Shown here: positions 17,759 to 27,108 of the stretch, piece after piece
Position numbering within the stretch: position 1 is the first letter of the stretch
How the letters are laid out: every line of letters begins with the position of its first letter
Assembly: GCF_016904955.1 (NCBI RefSeq)
Contig: NZ_JADIKE010000037.1
Span: 62,001-126,000 of the forward strand
Reading direction: 5' to 3'
Origin: Dyella flava
GTDB taxonomy: Bacteria; Pseudomonadota; Gammaproteobacteria; Xanthomonadales; Rhodanobacteraceae
DNA length: 64,000 nucleotides
Notes under the pieces: model-generated
Told to the model about the DNA's origin: nothing
The model's database searches: none
The model's input: the letters and a program-made list of their open reading frames with translations, nothing else
Made by a program: the position numbers and the translations under genes

Positions 17759-18772
17759 ATGATAACCGTAAGCCCCGGCGCCCGCATTACATCGTCAGCC
17801 CAGCCTGATTGGCGCCAGCTCTGGCGCGATGCGGTTACCGACAGCCGCGAACTGCTCGACTTGCTCGATCTGGGTCACCTGGCCGACCGCTTGCCCGCGG
17901 CCGATGCCGGCTTCGCCCTGCGCGTGCCCCGTGGCTTCGTGGCGCGTATGCGCAAGGGCGACGCGAACGATCCGCTGCTGTTGCAGGTCCTGCCGCAGTT
18001 GCTGGAGCTGGAGCAGGTGCCGGGATTCGTGATGGATGCCGTGGGCGACCTGGCTTCCCGCGAGGCACAGGGGGTGCTGCATAAATATCAGGGCCGGGCC
18101 TTGCTTATCGCCAGTGGCAGTTGCGCGATCAACTGCCGCTACTGCTTCCGCCGCCACTTTCCGTACGGCGACGAGATGGCGGCAGCCGGCCAGTGGCGCC
18201 AGGCGCTGGAGCACGTCCGTCAAGACAAGTCGATTAACGAATTGATCCTGTCCGGCGGCGATCCGCTGGCTCTGGCCACCAGCAAGCTGGAGGAGCTCAG
18301 CCATGGGCTGGCTGGCCTTCCCCATATCACCCGCCTGCGCATCCATACCCGTTTGCCGGTGGTGCTGCCGGAGCGCATCGACGCCCCCTTTATCGAGTGG
18401 CTACGTTCCTTGCCGCTGCAAAAAGTGGTGGTGCTGCACGCCAATCACGCCAATGAATTCGACGAAGCGGTCGATGGCGCCTGCGCAAGTTTGCGCGACG
18501 CGGGGGCGACGCTGCTCAACCAGTCGGTGCTCCTGCGCGGCGTCAACGATGACGCCAGCAGCTTGACGGCACTCTCCGAGCGCATGTTTGCCGCTGGCGT
18601 GCTGCCTTATTACCTGCATCAGCTCGATCGCGTGCAGGGCGCGGCCCACTTCGAAGTGAGCGACGATCGGGCGCATGGACTGGTCGAGGCGATGCGCGGA
18701 TGCCTGCCCGGCTATCTTGTTCCCAAGCTGGTCCGCGAAGTAGGCGGCGATCCATCGAAACGGCCACTTTGA
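17759..18772 (+). CDS. epmB: EF-P (R)-beta-lysine formation protein, lysine 2,3-aminomutase
   Basis: The 337-residue radical-SAM enzyme converts L-alpha-lysine to (R)-beta-lysine for EF-P modification. The SAM-binding cluster motif is SCAINCRYCFRRHFPYG. LILSGGDPLALAT and VVVLHANHANEFD are typical of lysine aminomutases, and the short length fits EpmB, not the catabolic KamA. The neighbour efp on the other strand confirms the role. No strong ribosome site precedes ATG 17759; the transcript may have a very short leader. Confidence 0.95.
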   Translation: MITVSPGARITSSAQPDWRQLWRDAVTDSRELLDLLDLGHLADRLPAADAGFALRVPRGFVARMRKGDANDPLLLQVLPQLLELEQVPGFVMDAVGDLASREAQGVLHKYQGRALLIASGSCAINCRYCFRRHFPYGDEMAAAGQWRQALEHVRQDKSINELILSGGDPLALATSKLEELSHGLAGLPHITRLRIHTRLPVVLPERIDAPFIEWLRSLPLQKVVVLHANHANEFDEAVDGACASLRDAGATLLNQSVLLRGVNDDASSLTALSERMFAAGVLPYYLHQLDRVQGAAHFEVSDDRAHGLVEAMRGCLPGYLVPKLVREVGGDPSKRPL

Positions 18773-18980
18773 ACTTGGCGCCTTGCTTGCGATCTCAGGC
18801 GTGGCCTATGTAAAGACCGCCGGGGAGTGCTAAGTGCTTGTCCGCCCATGCGCTTGGTCACCAATGTCATAACTGGCGCTAGCGAGGCTGAACGGAATCC
18901 GTTAAAACAGTTAGTGTAGTGCCGGCCAGCCCGAGGACATTCCGCATGGGTGGCCATATCCAAGGAAGCACGACCCGCCC

Positions 18981-21035
18981 ATGAAGACAGACTCCGTCAT
19001 CAAGATCCTCTTCATCGAAAATTCGGTTGAGGACGCGGAACAGATCATTACGTTATTGCGTAACGCGGGGGTCGCAGTTCGCCCCGCGCGGGCGACGACC
19101 ACCGAACAGATCCATACGGCGCTCGACGAGCTCGGCCCGGATCTTGTGCTGTTCAACCCCAACGTAAATGGGTTGCCGCTGCGCAATGTGGCCCAGCAGA
19201 TCGAGGCCAGCGCCCGCGATATCGCCTTGATTGCCTGCGTTTCGAAGATCGACGATCAGGGCGTGGCGGATATGTTTCAGGATGGCGTGCAGGGCGTAGC
19301 CTCGCGCAGCCAGCCCAAGCAGTTGATCACCGTGATCAAGCGGGAGTTCGATTCGCTCAATACGCGCCGGCAGGTGCGCCGGCTCGAAGCGGCCTTGCGC
19401 GAATCCGAGCGTCGCTGCGATGCCTTGCTGGACTCCTCGAACGATCCTATCGCTTATGTGCACGAGGGTATGCACGTGCGCGCCAACCGTTCCTATCTGG
19501 ACACCTTTGGCTACGCCGACGACGAAGACCTGCTCGGCCTGCCGGTACTGGACCTGATTGGCCCAACCGATGCGGAAGCCTTCAAGAATCTGCTGCGCGC
19601 CCTCTCGCGCGGCGAGAAAGCCGAGTATCGGCTCGAACTGCATGCGCGCCGCGCCGATGGCAGCACCTTCCCGGCCGCAGCCGAATTTACGCACGCCACC
19701 TTCGAGGGCGAGACCTGCCTGCAGATCGTGTTCCGTCGCCAGCAGGTCGACCCGGCACTGGTCGAGCAATTGCAGCGCGATGCGGTCACCGGCCTGTTTA
19801 ACCGCGCCCGCACACTGGAATACATCGACCATGCCGTCGCCGCCGCCAGCGAGGGACGCAAGGGCCAGACCCTGCTGCTGATCGAACCCGACAACTGGGC
19901 GCCGATCGTCAATGGCATCGGCCTGGGCAAGGCTGACGAACTACTGGCCGCCTTTGCGCACCGCGTGAGCATGCAGCTGGGGCAGGAAGATGTTGCCGGC
20001 CTGCTTGGCGACCACACCATTGGCGTCATCCTGCACACGGAAAGCGATGAAGCCATCCGTACCTGGATTAGCGATTTGCAGCAGACGATCTCGCGCGAGA
20101 TTTTCGATCTCGGCACGCAGTCGATCACCTTGTGCACCAGCATCGGCGGCAGCCTGCTGGGCGAAAAGAACGCCAACACGGAAATGCTGCTGAACCAGGC
20201 CAGCCAGGCGCTGCGCAGTGCGCAGAGTCAGGGTGGCCATCGCAGCGAGCTGCATGATCCGGCGGCTCGCGAAAAGGCCGATGCCGAGCGCGAACGCAAT
20301 TGGCTGGGCCTGCTGCGTCAAGCGCTTACCCAGAACGAATTCGTGCTCTACCACCAGCAAAGCATCAGCCTGCAGGATGCCGAGGGCGATTATTCAGAAA
20401 TCCTGCTGCGCATGAATGGTCCGCAGGGCGAAGTACTGCCGGGCTTCTTCATGCCTATTGCAGAGAAGAATGGCCTCAACGCTGAAATCGATCGCTGGGT
20501 ACTGAACCAGGCGATTGCTGCACTCAAGTCACGCGAAAAACTGGGCTTCCCCACCACCTTCTTCATCAAGCTCACGTCCGATTCGATGCAGCCGAAAGCC
20601 AACCTGCTGCCTTGGCTGGATCGCACGTTGAAGCAGGCCAATCTGAAAAACGGCCGGCTGGTGCTGGAAATGACCGAGAGCAAGGTGGTGACCATGCTGC
20701 GCCCTGCGCAGGAATTCATCACTGCCTGGAAACAACTCGGCGGTTTCTTTGCGCTGGAGCAGTTCGGCTCGGGTCTGAATTCCTTCCAGTTGCTCAACCA
20801 CATCGATGCCGATTACCTCAAGATCGATCGCAGTTTCATGGCCGATCTTCCGCAGCATCCTGAAAATCAGAAGAAGATCACCGAGATCTGCCAGCAAGCA
20901 CACGAAATGAAGCGCATGGCGGTGGCCGAATGGGTGGAGGATGCAGCCAGCACTTCGCTGCTGTTTGCCTGCGGCGTGGACTTTGTACAGGGCAACTTCC
21001 TGCAGGAGCCGCAGCCGCTGGTGGTCAACGTCTGA
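18981..21035 (+). CDS. fimX: FimX-like c-di-GMP receptor with degenerate REC-PAS-GGDEF-EAL domains
   Basis: The 684-residue protein matches FimX in length and order: receiver-like domain (about 8-125), PAS (about 145-255), GGDEF-like (about 265-425) and EAL-like (about 435-680). All catalytic signatures are altered. The receiver phospho-Asp position reads Asn59 (LVLFNPNVNG), the GGDEF loop reads GDHTI (343-347), the EAL motif reads EILLR (473-477) and the later DDFGTG-type motif reads LEQFGSG. It is therefore predicted to bind c-di-GMP without making or cutting it. In Xanthomonas and Pseudomonas, FimX acts with a PilZ protein and PilB in type IV pilus assembly. The upstream 208 bases show nothing recognisable. 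Confidence 0.88.
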   Translation: MKTDSVIKILFIENSVEDAEQIITLLRNAGVAVRPARATTTEQIHTALDELGPDLVLFNPNVNGLPLRNVAQQIEASARDIALIACVSKIDDQGVADMFQDGVQGVASRSQPKQLITVIKREFDSLNTRRQVRRLEAALRESERRCDALLDSSNDPIAYVHEGMHVRANRSYLDTFGYADDEDLLGLPVLDLIGPTDAEAFKNLLRALSRGEKAEYRLELHARRADGSTFPAAAEFTHATFEGETCLQIVFRRQQVDPALVEQLQRDAVTGLFNRARTLEYIDHAVAAASEGRKGQTLLLIEPDNWAPIVNGIGLGKADELLAAFAHRVSMQLGQEDVAGLLGDHTIGVILHTESDEAIRTWISDLQQTISREIFDLGTQSITLCTSIGGSLLGEKNANTEMLLNQASQALRSAQSQGGHRSELHDPAAREKADAERERNWLGLLRQALTQNEFVLYHQQSISLQDAEGDYSEILLRMNGPQGEVLPGFFMPIAEKNGLNAEIDRWVLNQAIAALKSREKLGFPTTFFIKLTSDSMQPKANLLPWLDRTLKQANLKNGRLVLEMTESKVVTMLRPAQEFITAWKQLGGFFALEQFGSGLNSFQLLNHIDADYLKIDRSFMADLPQHPENQKKITEICQQAHEMKRMAVAEWVEDAASTSLLFACGVDFVQGNFLQEPQPLVVNV

Positions 21036-21049
21036 ACCGATAAAGACTG

Positions 21050-21080
21050 CCGGGTTACGCTGCAGTAACTCGACTTACCA
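21050..21080. repeat. Decayed REP-like unit
   Basis: CCGGGTTACGCTGCAGTAAC followed by TCGACTTACCA looks like a diverged relative of the 30-nt unit at 17063. It lies between the fimX-like gene and its terminator. Similarity is by eye and only partial. Confidence 0.4.
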
Positions 21081-21100
21081 GCCACGGCAAGAAGAAATGA

Positions 21101-21130
21101 AAAAACCCGCGGATCGCTCCGCGGGTTTTT
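21101..21130. terminator. Bidirectional intrinsic terminator between fimX and rplS
   Basis: A perfect 13-bp stem, AAAAACCCGCGGA with TCCGCGGGTTTTT, is closed by a four-base loop. It gives a T run on either strand and so can end both convergent units. Confidence 0.9.
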
Positions 21131-21152
21131 CGTGATGCGATGGCGACCGGAA

Positions 21153-21518
21153 TCAGTCAGCCGACGAGGAAGCAGCAATGTCTTCCTTGATGCGGGCAGC
21201 CTTGCCTTCCAGACCGCGCAGGTAGTACAGCTTGGCGCCACGCACCTTGCCCTTGCGCTTCACCTGCACCGATTCGATGGTCGGGCTGTGCGCCTGGAAC
21301 ACGCGCTCCACGCCGGTGCCGTGCGAGATCTTGCGCACGGTGAAGGCGGAGTGCAAGCCACGGCTGCGCTTGGCAATGACGACACCTTCGAACGCCTGCA
21401 CGCGCTCGCGGTTACCTTCCTTCACCTTGACGTTGACCACCACGGTATCACCAGGGCCGAACTCCGGCAGCTGGCGGGTGATCTGCTCGGCTTCGAACTG
21501 TTCGATGATCTTGTTCAT
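21153..21518 (-). CDS. rplS: 50S ribosomal protein L19
   Basis: The 121-residue product shows L19 signatures: [20 protein letters not shown], the [12 protein letters not shown] loop and KVRRAKLYYLR-type end (here [20 protein letters not shown]). It is the last gene of rpsP-rimM-trmD-rplS, 18 bases after trmD, the standard gammaproteobacterial operon. It ends before the bidirectional terminator. Confidence 0.97.
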   Translation of the reverse strand: MNKIIEQFEAEQITRQLPEFGPGDTVVVNVKVKEGNRERVQAFEGVVIAKRSRGLHSAFTVRKISHGTGVERVFQAHSPTIESVQVKRKGKVRGAKLYYLRGLEGKAARIKEDIAASSSAD

Positions 21519-21536
21519 GGCAACACCTGTCTTTTC

Positions 21537-22337
21537 TCAATGATTGCGGTCTTCATTGACCGCATCGTTTTGCCGCGATGGCATCTGTGCCTGCTCTTCT
21601 CGAGCGTATTCGCGGCGGAATTCATCCAACAGCGCACGGGATTCCTTATCCAGCGCGCGCTGCGCCAATAAATCGGGACGTCGCAACCAGGTCCGTCCCA
21701 GTGACTGCTTCAGACGCCAGCGGCGGATGGCCGCGTGATCGCCGGAAAGCAACACCTCCGGTACGTCGCCCAGCGCGTCATGCACCGGTTTCGCGTAGTG
21801 CGGACAATCGAGCAACCCGTTCGAAAACGAATCCTGCTCGGCCGATTGCGCGTCGTTCAACGCGCCTTCCTGCAAACGGCCCACCGCATCGATGATCACC
21901 GCTGCGCCAAGCTCGCCCCCTGACAGCACATAATCGCCGATAGAAAGCTCTTCGTCGACTTCGTGCGCCAGCAGGCGCTCGTCCACACCTTCGTAACGTC
22001 CACAGAGCAAAGCGATGCGCGGCAACTTCGCCAGCGCTTCCACCCTGCCCTGCGTCAGCCGCGCTCCTTGCGGACTGAGGTAAATCACATGCACCGGATC
22101 CGGTGCCGCCTCGCGTACTGCCTTGAGAGCCGCACGCAAAGGCTCGATCAGCATCACCATGCCGGGACCACCGCCGCAGGTGCGGCCATCCACGGTACGG
22201 TAATTGTCGGTGGCGTAATCGCGCGGGTTCCAGGCTTCCACCTGCAACAGCTCACGCTGCTGCGCGCGTCCTACCACACCGACAGCGGCGCACTGACGCA
22301 TGAAGTCGGGAAACAACGTGACGACATCGATGCGCAT
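21537..22337 (-). CDS. trmD: tRNA (guanine-N1)-methyltransferase
   Basis: This SPOUT-class enzyme of 266 residues methylates G37 of tRNAs. The knot region is visible as [13 protein letters not shown] and [26 protein letters not shown] near residue 55 and the C-terminal catalytic [18 protein letters not shown] segments are conserved. It lies between rimM (14 bases) and rplS. Confidence 0.97.
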   Translation of the reverse strand: MRIDVVTLFPDFMRQCAAVGVVGRAQQRELLQVEAWNPRDYATDNYRTVDGRTCGGGPGMVMLIEPLRAALKAVREAAPDPVHVIYLSPQGARLTQGRVEALAKLPRIALLCGRYEGVDERLLAHEVDEELSIGDYVLSGGELGAAVIIDAVGRLQEGALNDAQSAEQDSFSNGLLDCPHYAKPVHDALGDVPEVLLSGDHAAIRRWRLKQSLGRTWLRRPDLLAQRALDKESRALLDEFRREYAREEQAQMPSRQNDAVNEDRNH

Positions 22338-22351
22338 CGGACCCTCAATCT

Positions 22352-22867
22352 TCAGAATTCAGGGTCCCAGTCCACCACCATGCGTCCACCGGAAAGATCC
22401 ACCGAACGCACATAAACGCCCCGGACGAAAGGGACCAGCCGCTCGCGCTCGCCGTCCCTCACCACCACCACGTCGTTGGCGCCGGTCGCGAACAGGTGAC
22501 TCACCCGTCCCAACGCCACGCCTTCGGTGGTGACGACCTCGAGACCTTCGAGATCGACCCAGTAGTACTCATCCTTGCCGGGCGGCGGCAGCTGCTCGCG
22601 GGCGACGTAGATGTCCTGTCCCACCAAGGCAGCCGCTGCATCCCGGTCATCCACCCTAGGCAGCTTGGCCACGAGGCCCTTGCCCTGGGGTTGACCCTTG
22701 ACACCTTCGATCTCCGTTTCCTGGCCCGGCGCCGATGAGAGCTGCCAGGGTTGGTACTTGAAGATCTGCGTGCGGGGCTCGGTCCAGGATTCAACCTTGA
22801 GCCAGCCCTGCACCCCATACAACCCGACGATGCGTCCGATCAGGACGCGCCGACCGGCTGCGGTCAT
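22352..22867 (-). CDS. rimM: Ribosome maturation factor RimM
   Basis: The 171-residue protein assists 30S assembly. It has the N-terminal RimM barrel ([20 protein letters not shown]) and a PRC-barrel at the C-terminus ([17 protein letters not shown] to [15 protein letters not shown]). ATG 22867 is two bases after the rpsP stop. The longer open frame upstream is inside rpsP. Confidence 0.95.
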   Translation of the reverse strand: MTAAGRRVLIGRIVGLYGVQGWLKVESWTEPRTQIFKYQPWQLSSAPGQETEIEGVKGQPQGKGLVAKLPRVDDRDAAAALVGQDIYVAREQLPPPGKDEYYWVDLEGLEVVTTEGVALGRVSHLFATGANDVVVVRDGERERLVPFVRGVYVRSVDLSGGRMVVDWDPEF

Positions 22868-22869
22868 GC

Positions 22870-23124
22870 TCAGGCAGCCTGCTGCTTGCCGGCTTCCTTC
22901 ACCAACGAGGCGACCTTGTCGCTCAGCTGGGCACCCTTGGACACCCATTCCTGAACGCGCGCGACGTTCAGCTCAAGGCGCTTGTCCTTGCCCGCGGCAA
23001 CCGGGTTGTAGAAACCCACGTTCTCGATATTGCGGCCATCACGCGCACTGCGCGAGTCGGTCACAACGACGTGGTAGAACGGACGGCCCTTGGCGCCGCC
23101 GCGCGAAAGACGAATCTTAACCAT
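22870..23124 (-). CDS. rpsP: 30S ribosomal protein S16
   Basis: The 84-residue product starts [20 protein letters not shown], the S16 signature, with [14 protein letters not shown] following. It is first in the rpsP-rimM-trmD-rplS operon. The start at ATG 23124 was chosen by homology; the 23 residues of upstream open frame are not part of S16. Confidence 0.97.
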   Translation of the reverse strand: MVKIRLSRGGAKGRPFYHVVVTDSRSARDGRNIENVGFYNPVAAGKDKRLELNVARVQEWVSKGAQLSDKVASLVKEAGKQQAA

Positions 23125-23252
23125 AGTAAAAGCTCCAGAGTTGCCGGCAGGCCCGGCAAACGCGCCCTGGGACGGACGCGGTAAACGCGACATTTTAATG
23201 AAATCTGTGGAAAAAGGAAGGGGTTAGCCCGCCGCCAGTCAAGTAACGCGAC

Positions 23253-24635
23253 TCAGCGCATCGGAGGGAAGCCGCCGCCCATGCCGCCCATGCCCTTCAT
23301 GGCACCACGCATCTGCCGTAGCAAGCCCTTGCTGCCGCCCTTGGAGAGCTTGGACATCATCTTTTCCATCTGCATGTATTGCTTCAACAGGCGATTCACA
23401 TCGGCAGGCTGAGTGCCGGAGCCGCGGGCCACGCGGGCGCGCCGGGAACCGTTGAGCAGGTCCGGATGGCGGCGCTCCTTCTTGGTCATCGAGTTGATGA
23501 TCGCCACCATCCGCTTGATCTCGCCGTCATCGACCTTGGACTTCACGCTGTCAGGCAGGCCGGAAACACCCGGCAATTTGTCCATCAGGCCGGCCAGGCC
23601 ACCCATGTTGGTCATCTGCTCGAGCTGGTCGCGCATGTCGTTGAGATCGAAGCGCTTGCCCTTCATCACCTTGGTGGCGAGCTTCTGCGCCTTTTCCTGG
23701 TCGACCTTGCGCTCCACTTCCTCGACCAGCGACAGCACATCGCCCATGCCGAGGATGCGCTGTGCCACGCGATCCGGATGGAACGGCTCCAGTGCATCCG
23801 TCTTTTCGCCAGCGCCAAGGAATTTGATCGGACGGCCGGTGACATAGCGCACCGAGAGCGCGGCGCCGCCGCGCGCGTCACCATCGGTCTTGGTCAGTAC
23901 CACGCCCGTAAGCGGCAACGCTTCGCTGAAGGCCTTGGCGGTGTTGGCAGCGTCCTGACCGGTCATCGAGTCGACCACGAACAGGGTTTCGATCGGCGTA
24001 ACCGCGGCGTGTAGCGCCTTGATCTCGGCCATCATCGCTTCGTCGACATGCAGGCGGCCTGCGGTGTCGATCAGCAACACGTCCATGACTTCCTTGCGCG
24101 CCGCCGAAATCGCCGCTTTGGCGATATCGACCGGATTCTGGCCGCCTTCAGACGGGAAGAACCTCACACCGACCTGCTCGGCCAAGGTGCGCAACTGCTC
24201 GATCGCGGCCGGACGATAGACGTCGCAGCTCACTACCATCACGCGCTTTTTCTTGCGCTCGGTGAGGAAGCGCGCCAGCTTGGCCACGGTGGTGGTTTTA
24301 CCGGCACCTTGCAGACCCGCCATCAACACCACGGCAGGCGGCTGCTGGGCGAGGTTGAGCTCGCTGTTCGCCGTGCCCATCAACGCGGTCAGCTCATCAC
24401 TGACCACTTTCACCAGCGCCTGGCCTGGCGACAGACTCTTAAGCACTTCCTGGCCGACCGCACGTACTTTCACGCGCTCGACCAGCGCCTGCACCACCGG
24501 CAGGGCCACGTCGGCTTCGAGCAGGGCGATGCGCACTTCGCGCAGGCTTTCGCGGATGTTTTCCTCGGTCAAGCGACCGCGGCCGCGCAAGCGGTTGACG
24601 GTGGCAGAGAGGCGTTGGCTGAGCGACTCGAACAT
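23253..24635 (-). CDS. ffh: Signal recognition particle protein
   Basis: The 460-residue GTPase binds signal sequences and 4.5S RNA and targets proteins to FtsY. The N domain is followed by the G domain with GLQGAGKTTTVAK, DTAGRLHVDE, TKTDGDARGGAALS and FLGAGEKTDALEPF. The C-terminal M domain is Met-rich (SKGLLRQMRGAMKGMGGMGG). ATG 24635 was chosen by homology. It is divergent from the ypjD-like gene, in the common ffh/ypjD arrangement. Confidence 0.97.
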   Translation of the reverse strand: MFESLSQRLSATVNRLRGRGRLTEENIRESLREVRIALLEADVALPVVQALVERVKVRAVGQEVLKSLSPGQALVKVVSDELTALMGTANSELNLAQQPPAVVLMAGLQGAGKTTTVAKLARFLTERKKKRVMVVSCDVYRPAAIEQLRTLAEQVGVRFFPSEGGQNPVDIAKAAISAARKEVMDVLLIDTAGRLHVDEAMMAEIKALHAAVTPIETLFVVDSMTGQDAANTAKAFSEALPLTGVVLTKTDGDARGGAALSVRYVTGRPIKFLGAGEKTDALEPFHPDRVAQRILGMGDVLSLVEEVERKVDQEKAQKLATKVMKGKRFDLNDMRDQLEQMTNMGGLAGLMDKLPGVSGLPDSVKSKVDDGEIKRMVAIINSMTKKERRHPDLLNGSRRARVARGSGTQPADVNRLLKQYMQMEKMMSKLSKGGSKGLLRQMRGAMKGMGGMGGGFPPMR

Positions 24636-24818
24636 GGTGAGGGCTGAATAGCAGGATTGACCGCTCAATATACCAGACCTGCCAAGGCCATCCGGGACGA
24701 CCTCTCGTTCCCGGTTAAGCGTGCGGCAGCGCCCGTCCCGCCGAAACACCCCATCCCACGCATCGCGCCCGGCATCGAACACAGGGGCGACTCGCCGCGT
24801 TCACCCTATCCAAGCCGT

Positions 24819-25646
24819 ATGCGACACTTGCGCCTCATGCTATCCGCCCTCTCGATCTTCGCCATTGCCTGTTACCTGCTCGCCAGCCTGATGCTGGCGC
24901 GGCCACTGTTTGGCGCAGGCTCGACGGCTCCGGCAAGGTTTGCCCGTCCGGCCTTAGCCATTGCCGCAATGGCGGTGGTTGCACATGCCGCCGGATTGCT
25001 GGCCATGCATCGCGGCGCCCTGGACCTGCACTTCTTCGCGGCGCTGTCCCTGGTCGCTTGTGTGGTGTGCGCGCTGACGCTGCTGGTCAACCTCTCTCGG
25101 CCCGTCGCCACACTAGGCGTCATCGTGTTTCCACTCAGCGCCTTGCTGCTATGGGTGGATAGCTTCCTGGCACCGCGTACGGTCCCCATGTCGATGGACT
25201 GGCAAATCAAGCTGCATGTCACTGTGGCCTTGCTGGCCTTTGGCGTGCTTTCGATTGCCGCCGCGATGGCGATTCTGCTTGCCGTGCAAGAGCGCGCCCT
25301 GCGTCATCGTCATCTGGGCCCGTGGCTAAGCGCCCTGCCGCCGCTGACGCTGACCGAATCACTTCTGTTTCGCCTGATTGGCGCAGGCTTCATGCTGCTG
25401 ACGCTGACACTGCTCACCGGCATTCTTTTCGTCCACAACCTCTTCGGGCAGCACTTGGTGCACAAGACCGTGCTGTCGATCATCGCGTGGCTGGTCTTTG
25501 GCGCCCTGCTCTATGGAAGATGGAAACACGGCTGGCGCGGGCGCAGCGCGGTCAACCTCACGCTGATCGGCATGGGCGTGCTGGCACTGGCGTTCTTTGG
25601 TTCGAAGTTCGTGCTGGAATTGATCCTGCATCGCGCGGTCGATTGA
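24819..25646 (+). CDS. Inner-membrane YpjD/CcsA family protein
   Basis: The 275-residue protein has about eight predicted membrane segments and belongs to the CcsA/CcmC/HemX-related YpjD family. The region around WQIKLHVTVALLAFGVLSIAA and the later HLVHKTVLSIIAWLVFGALL carry conserved His and Trp residues of that family. Members near ffh are called cytochrome c assembly-like, but a role in cytochrome maturation has not been shown for YpjD. ATG 24819 is preferred; 24837 is possible. It is convergent with radA. Confidence 0.82.
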   Translation: MRHLRLMLSALSIFAIACYLLASLMLARPLFGAGSTAPARFARPALAIAAMAVVAHAAGLLAMHRGALDLHFFAALSLVACVVCALTLLVNLSRPVATLGVIVFPLSALLLWVDSFLAPRTVPMSMDWQIKLHVTVALLAFGVLSIAAAMAILLAVQERALRHRHLGPWLSALPPLTLTESLLFRLIGAGFMLLTLTLLTGILFVHNLFGQHLVHKTVLSIIAWLVFGALLYGRWKHGWRGRSAVNLTLIGMGVLALAFFGSKFVLELILHRAVD

Positions 25647-25658
25647 TCCACCCTCACC

Positions 25659-27038
25659 TTAGCGGCAGGCATCAATCGCCTGCGCCAGACGTTCCACCCC
25701 GACCACTTCCATCTCCCCCACACGTCCTTTCTTCGGCGCATTGGCCTTGGGAACGATGGCGCGCTGAAAACCATGATGCGCAGCTTCCTTCATGCGCTCT
25801 TCGCCATTGGGCACCGGACGGATTTCACCGGACAGACCCACTTCGCCAAAGGCAATGGTTTTCTCCGGTAGCGGACGGTCACGCAAAGAAGAAAGCACAG
25901 CGAGCAGGACCGGCAAGTCAGCGGCAGTTTCCTGCACGCGGATGCCGCCAACGACGTTGACGAAAACATCCTGATCGTAGGCGGCGACACCACCATGACG
26001 ATGCAAGACCGCCAGCAGCATCGCGAGGCGGTTCTGTTCCAGTCCCAATGCCACGCGACGTGGATTGCCCAGCGAGGATTGGTCCACCAGTGCCTGCACT
26101 TCCACCAGCAAAGGACGCGTGCCTTCGCGCGTGACCATCACGGCACTGCCCGAGGTCGGGCCGCTATGCGCCGACAGGAAAATGGCGGAAGGGTTGGGCA
26201 CCTCGCGCAATCCCTTTTCGGACATGGCGAACACACCCAGCTCATTTACCGCGCCGAAACGGTTCTTGAAGGCGCGCAGCACACGGAAACGGCTGCCGGA
26301 CTCGCCTTCGAAATACAACACCGCGTCCACCATGTGCTCCAGCACGCGTGGGCCGGCAATGCCGCCCTCCTTGGTGACGTGCCCGACCAGAAAGACCGAG
26401 GTGCCGCTTTCCTTGGCAAAGCGGGTCAGTCTGGCCGCCGATTCGCGTACCTGGCTCACCGAGCCCGGTGCCGCGGTGAGCAGTTCCGTCCAGATGGTCT
26501 GAATGGAGTCGATCACCAGCACGCGCGGCCGTGTCGCGGCAACTTGCTCAAGAATCCGTTCGACACCGGTTTCCGCCAATGCATGCAGGGGGTTCAGGGG
26601 AAGATCGAGCCGCTGGGCGCGGGCAGCAACTTGCGCCAGTGACTCTTCACCGGTGACATAGACGCTAGGAAGTTTTTCGCCGAGTGTGCCGAGCATCTGC
26701 AGCAACAAGGTCGATTTGCCGATGCCGGGATCGCCGCCGATCAACACAACCGATCCATCGACCAGGCCACCGCCAAGCACGCGATCCAATTCTCCGATAC
26801 CGGTCAGCGTGCGCGATTCGGCCGTCACCAGCACGTCGGTCAGCGGGGTAACCCGAGGCGCGTTGTTCGCGGCGCCCGCATAACCGCCCTGCCGCGCAGC
26901 GCCTGACGATTTCTGCGCGGACTGCACGACGAACTCGGAGAGCGTGTTCCACGCGCCGCATTCCACGCATTGACCTTGCCATTTGGTGTGCTCCGCACCG
27001 CAATCGGTACAAACGTAGGCAGTTTTGGCTTTGGCCAT
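25659..27038 (-). CDS. radA: DNA repair protein RadA (Sms)
   Basis: The 459-residue branch-migration helicase has the N-terminal zinc finger CTDCGAEHTKWQGQCVECGA, Walker A GGDPGIGKST, the RadA-specific KNRFGAVNELG motif and a C-terminal Lon-protease-like domain (GLSGEIRPVPNGEERMKEA). It acts in recombinational repair and fork processing. It is a single gene, 70 bases downstream of alr on the same strand. Confidence 0.97.
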   Translation of the reverse strand: MAKAKTAYVCTDCGAEHTKWQGQCVECGAWNTLSEFVVQSAQKSSGAARQGGYAGAANNAPRVTPLTDVLVTAESRTLTGIGELDRVLGGGLVDGSVVLIGGDPGIGKSTLLLQMLGTLGEKLPSVYVTGEESLAQVAARAQRLDLPLNPLHALAETGVERILEQVAATRPRVLVIDSIQTIWTELLTAAPGSVSQVRESAARLTRFAKESGTSVFLVGHVTKEGGIAGPRVLEHMVDAVLYFEGESGSRFRVLRAFKNRFGAVNELGVFAMSEKGLREVPNPSAIFLSAHSGPTSGSAVMVTREGTRPLLVEVQALVDQSSLGNPRRVALGLEQNRLAMLLAVLHRHGGVAAYDQDVFVNVVGGIRVQETAADLPVLLAVLSSLRDRPLPEKTIAFGEVGLSGEIRPVPNGEERMKEAAHHGFQRAIVPKANAPKKGRVGEMEVVGVERLAQAIDACR

Positions 27039-27108
27039 GAGGTTGCACGCGTGAAATGGATGGAAGGAGCTTAGCCTGCAAGGGTCGCAGACCGCGAGAC
27101 GCGTAGGA

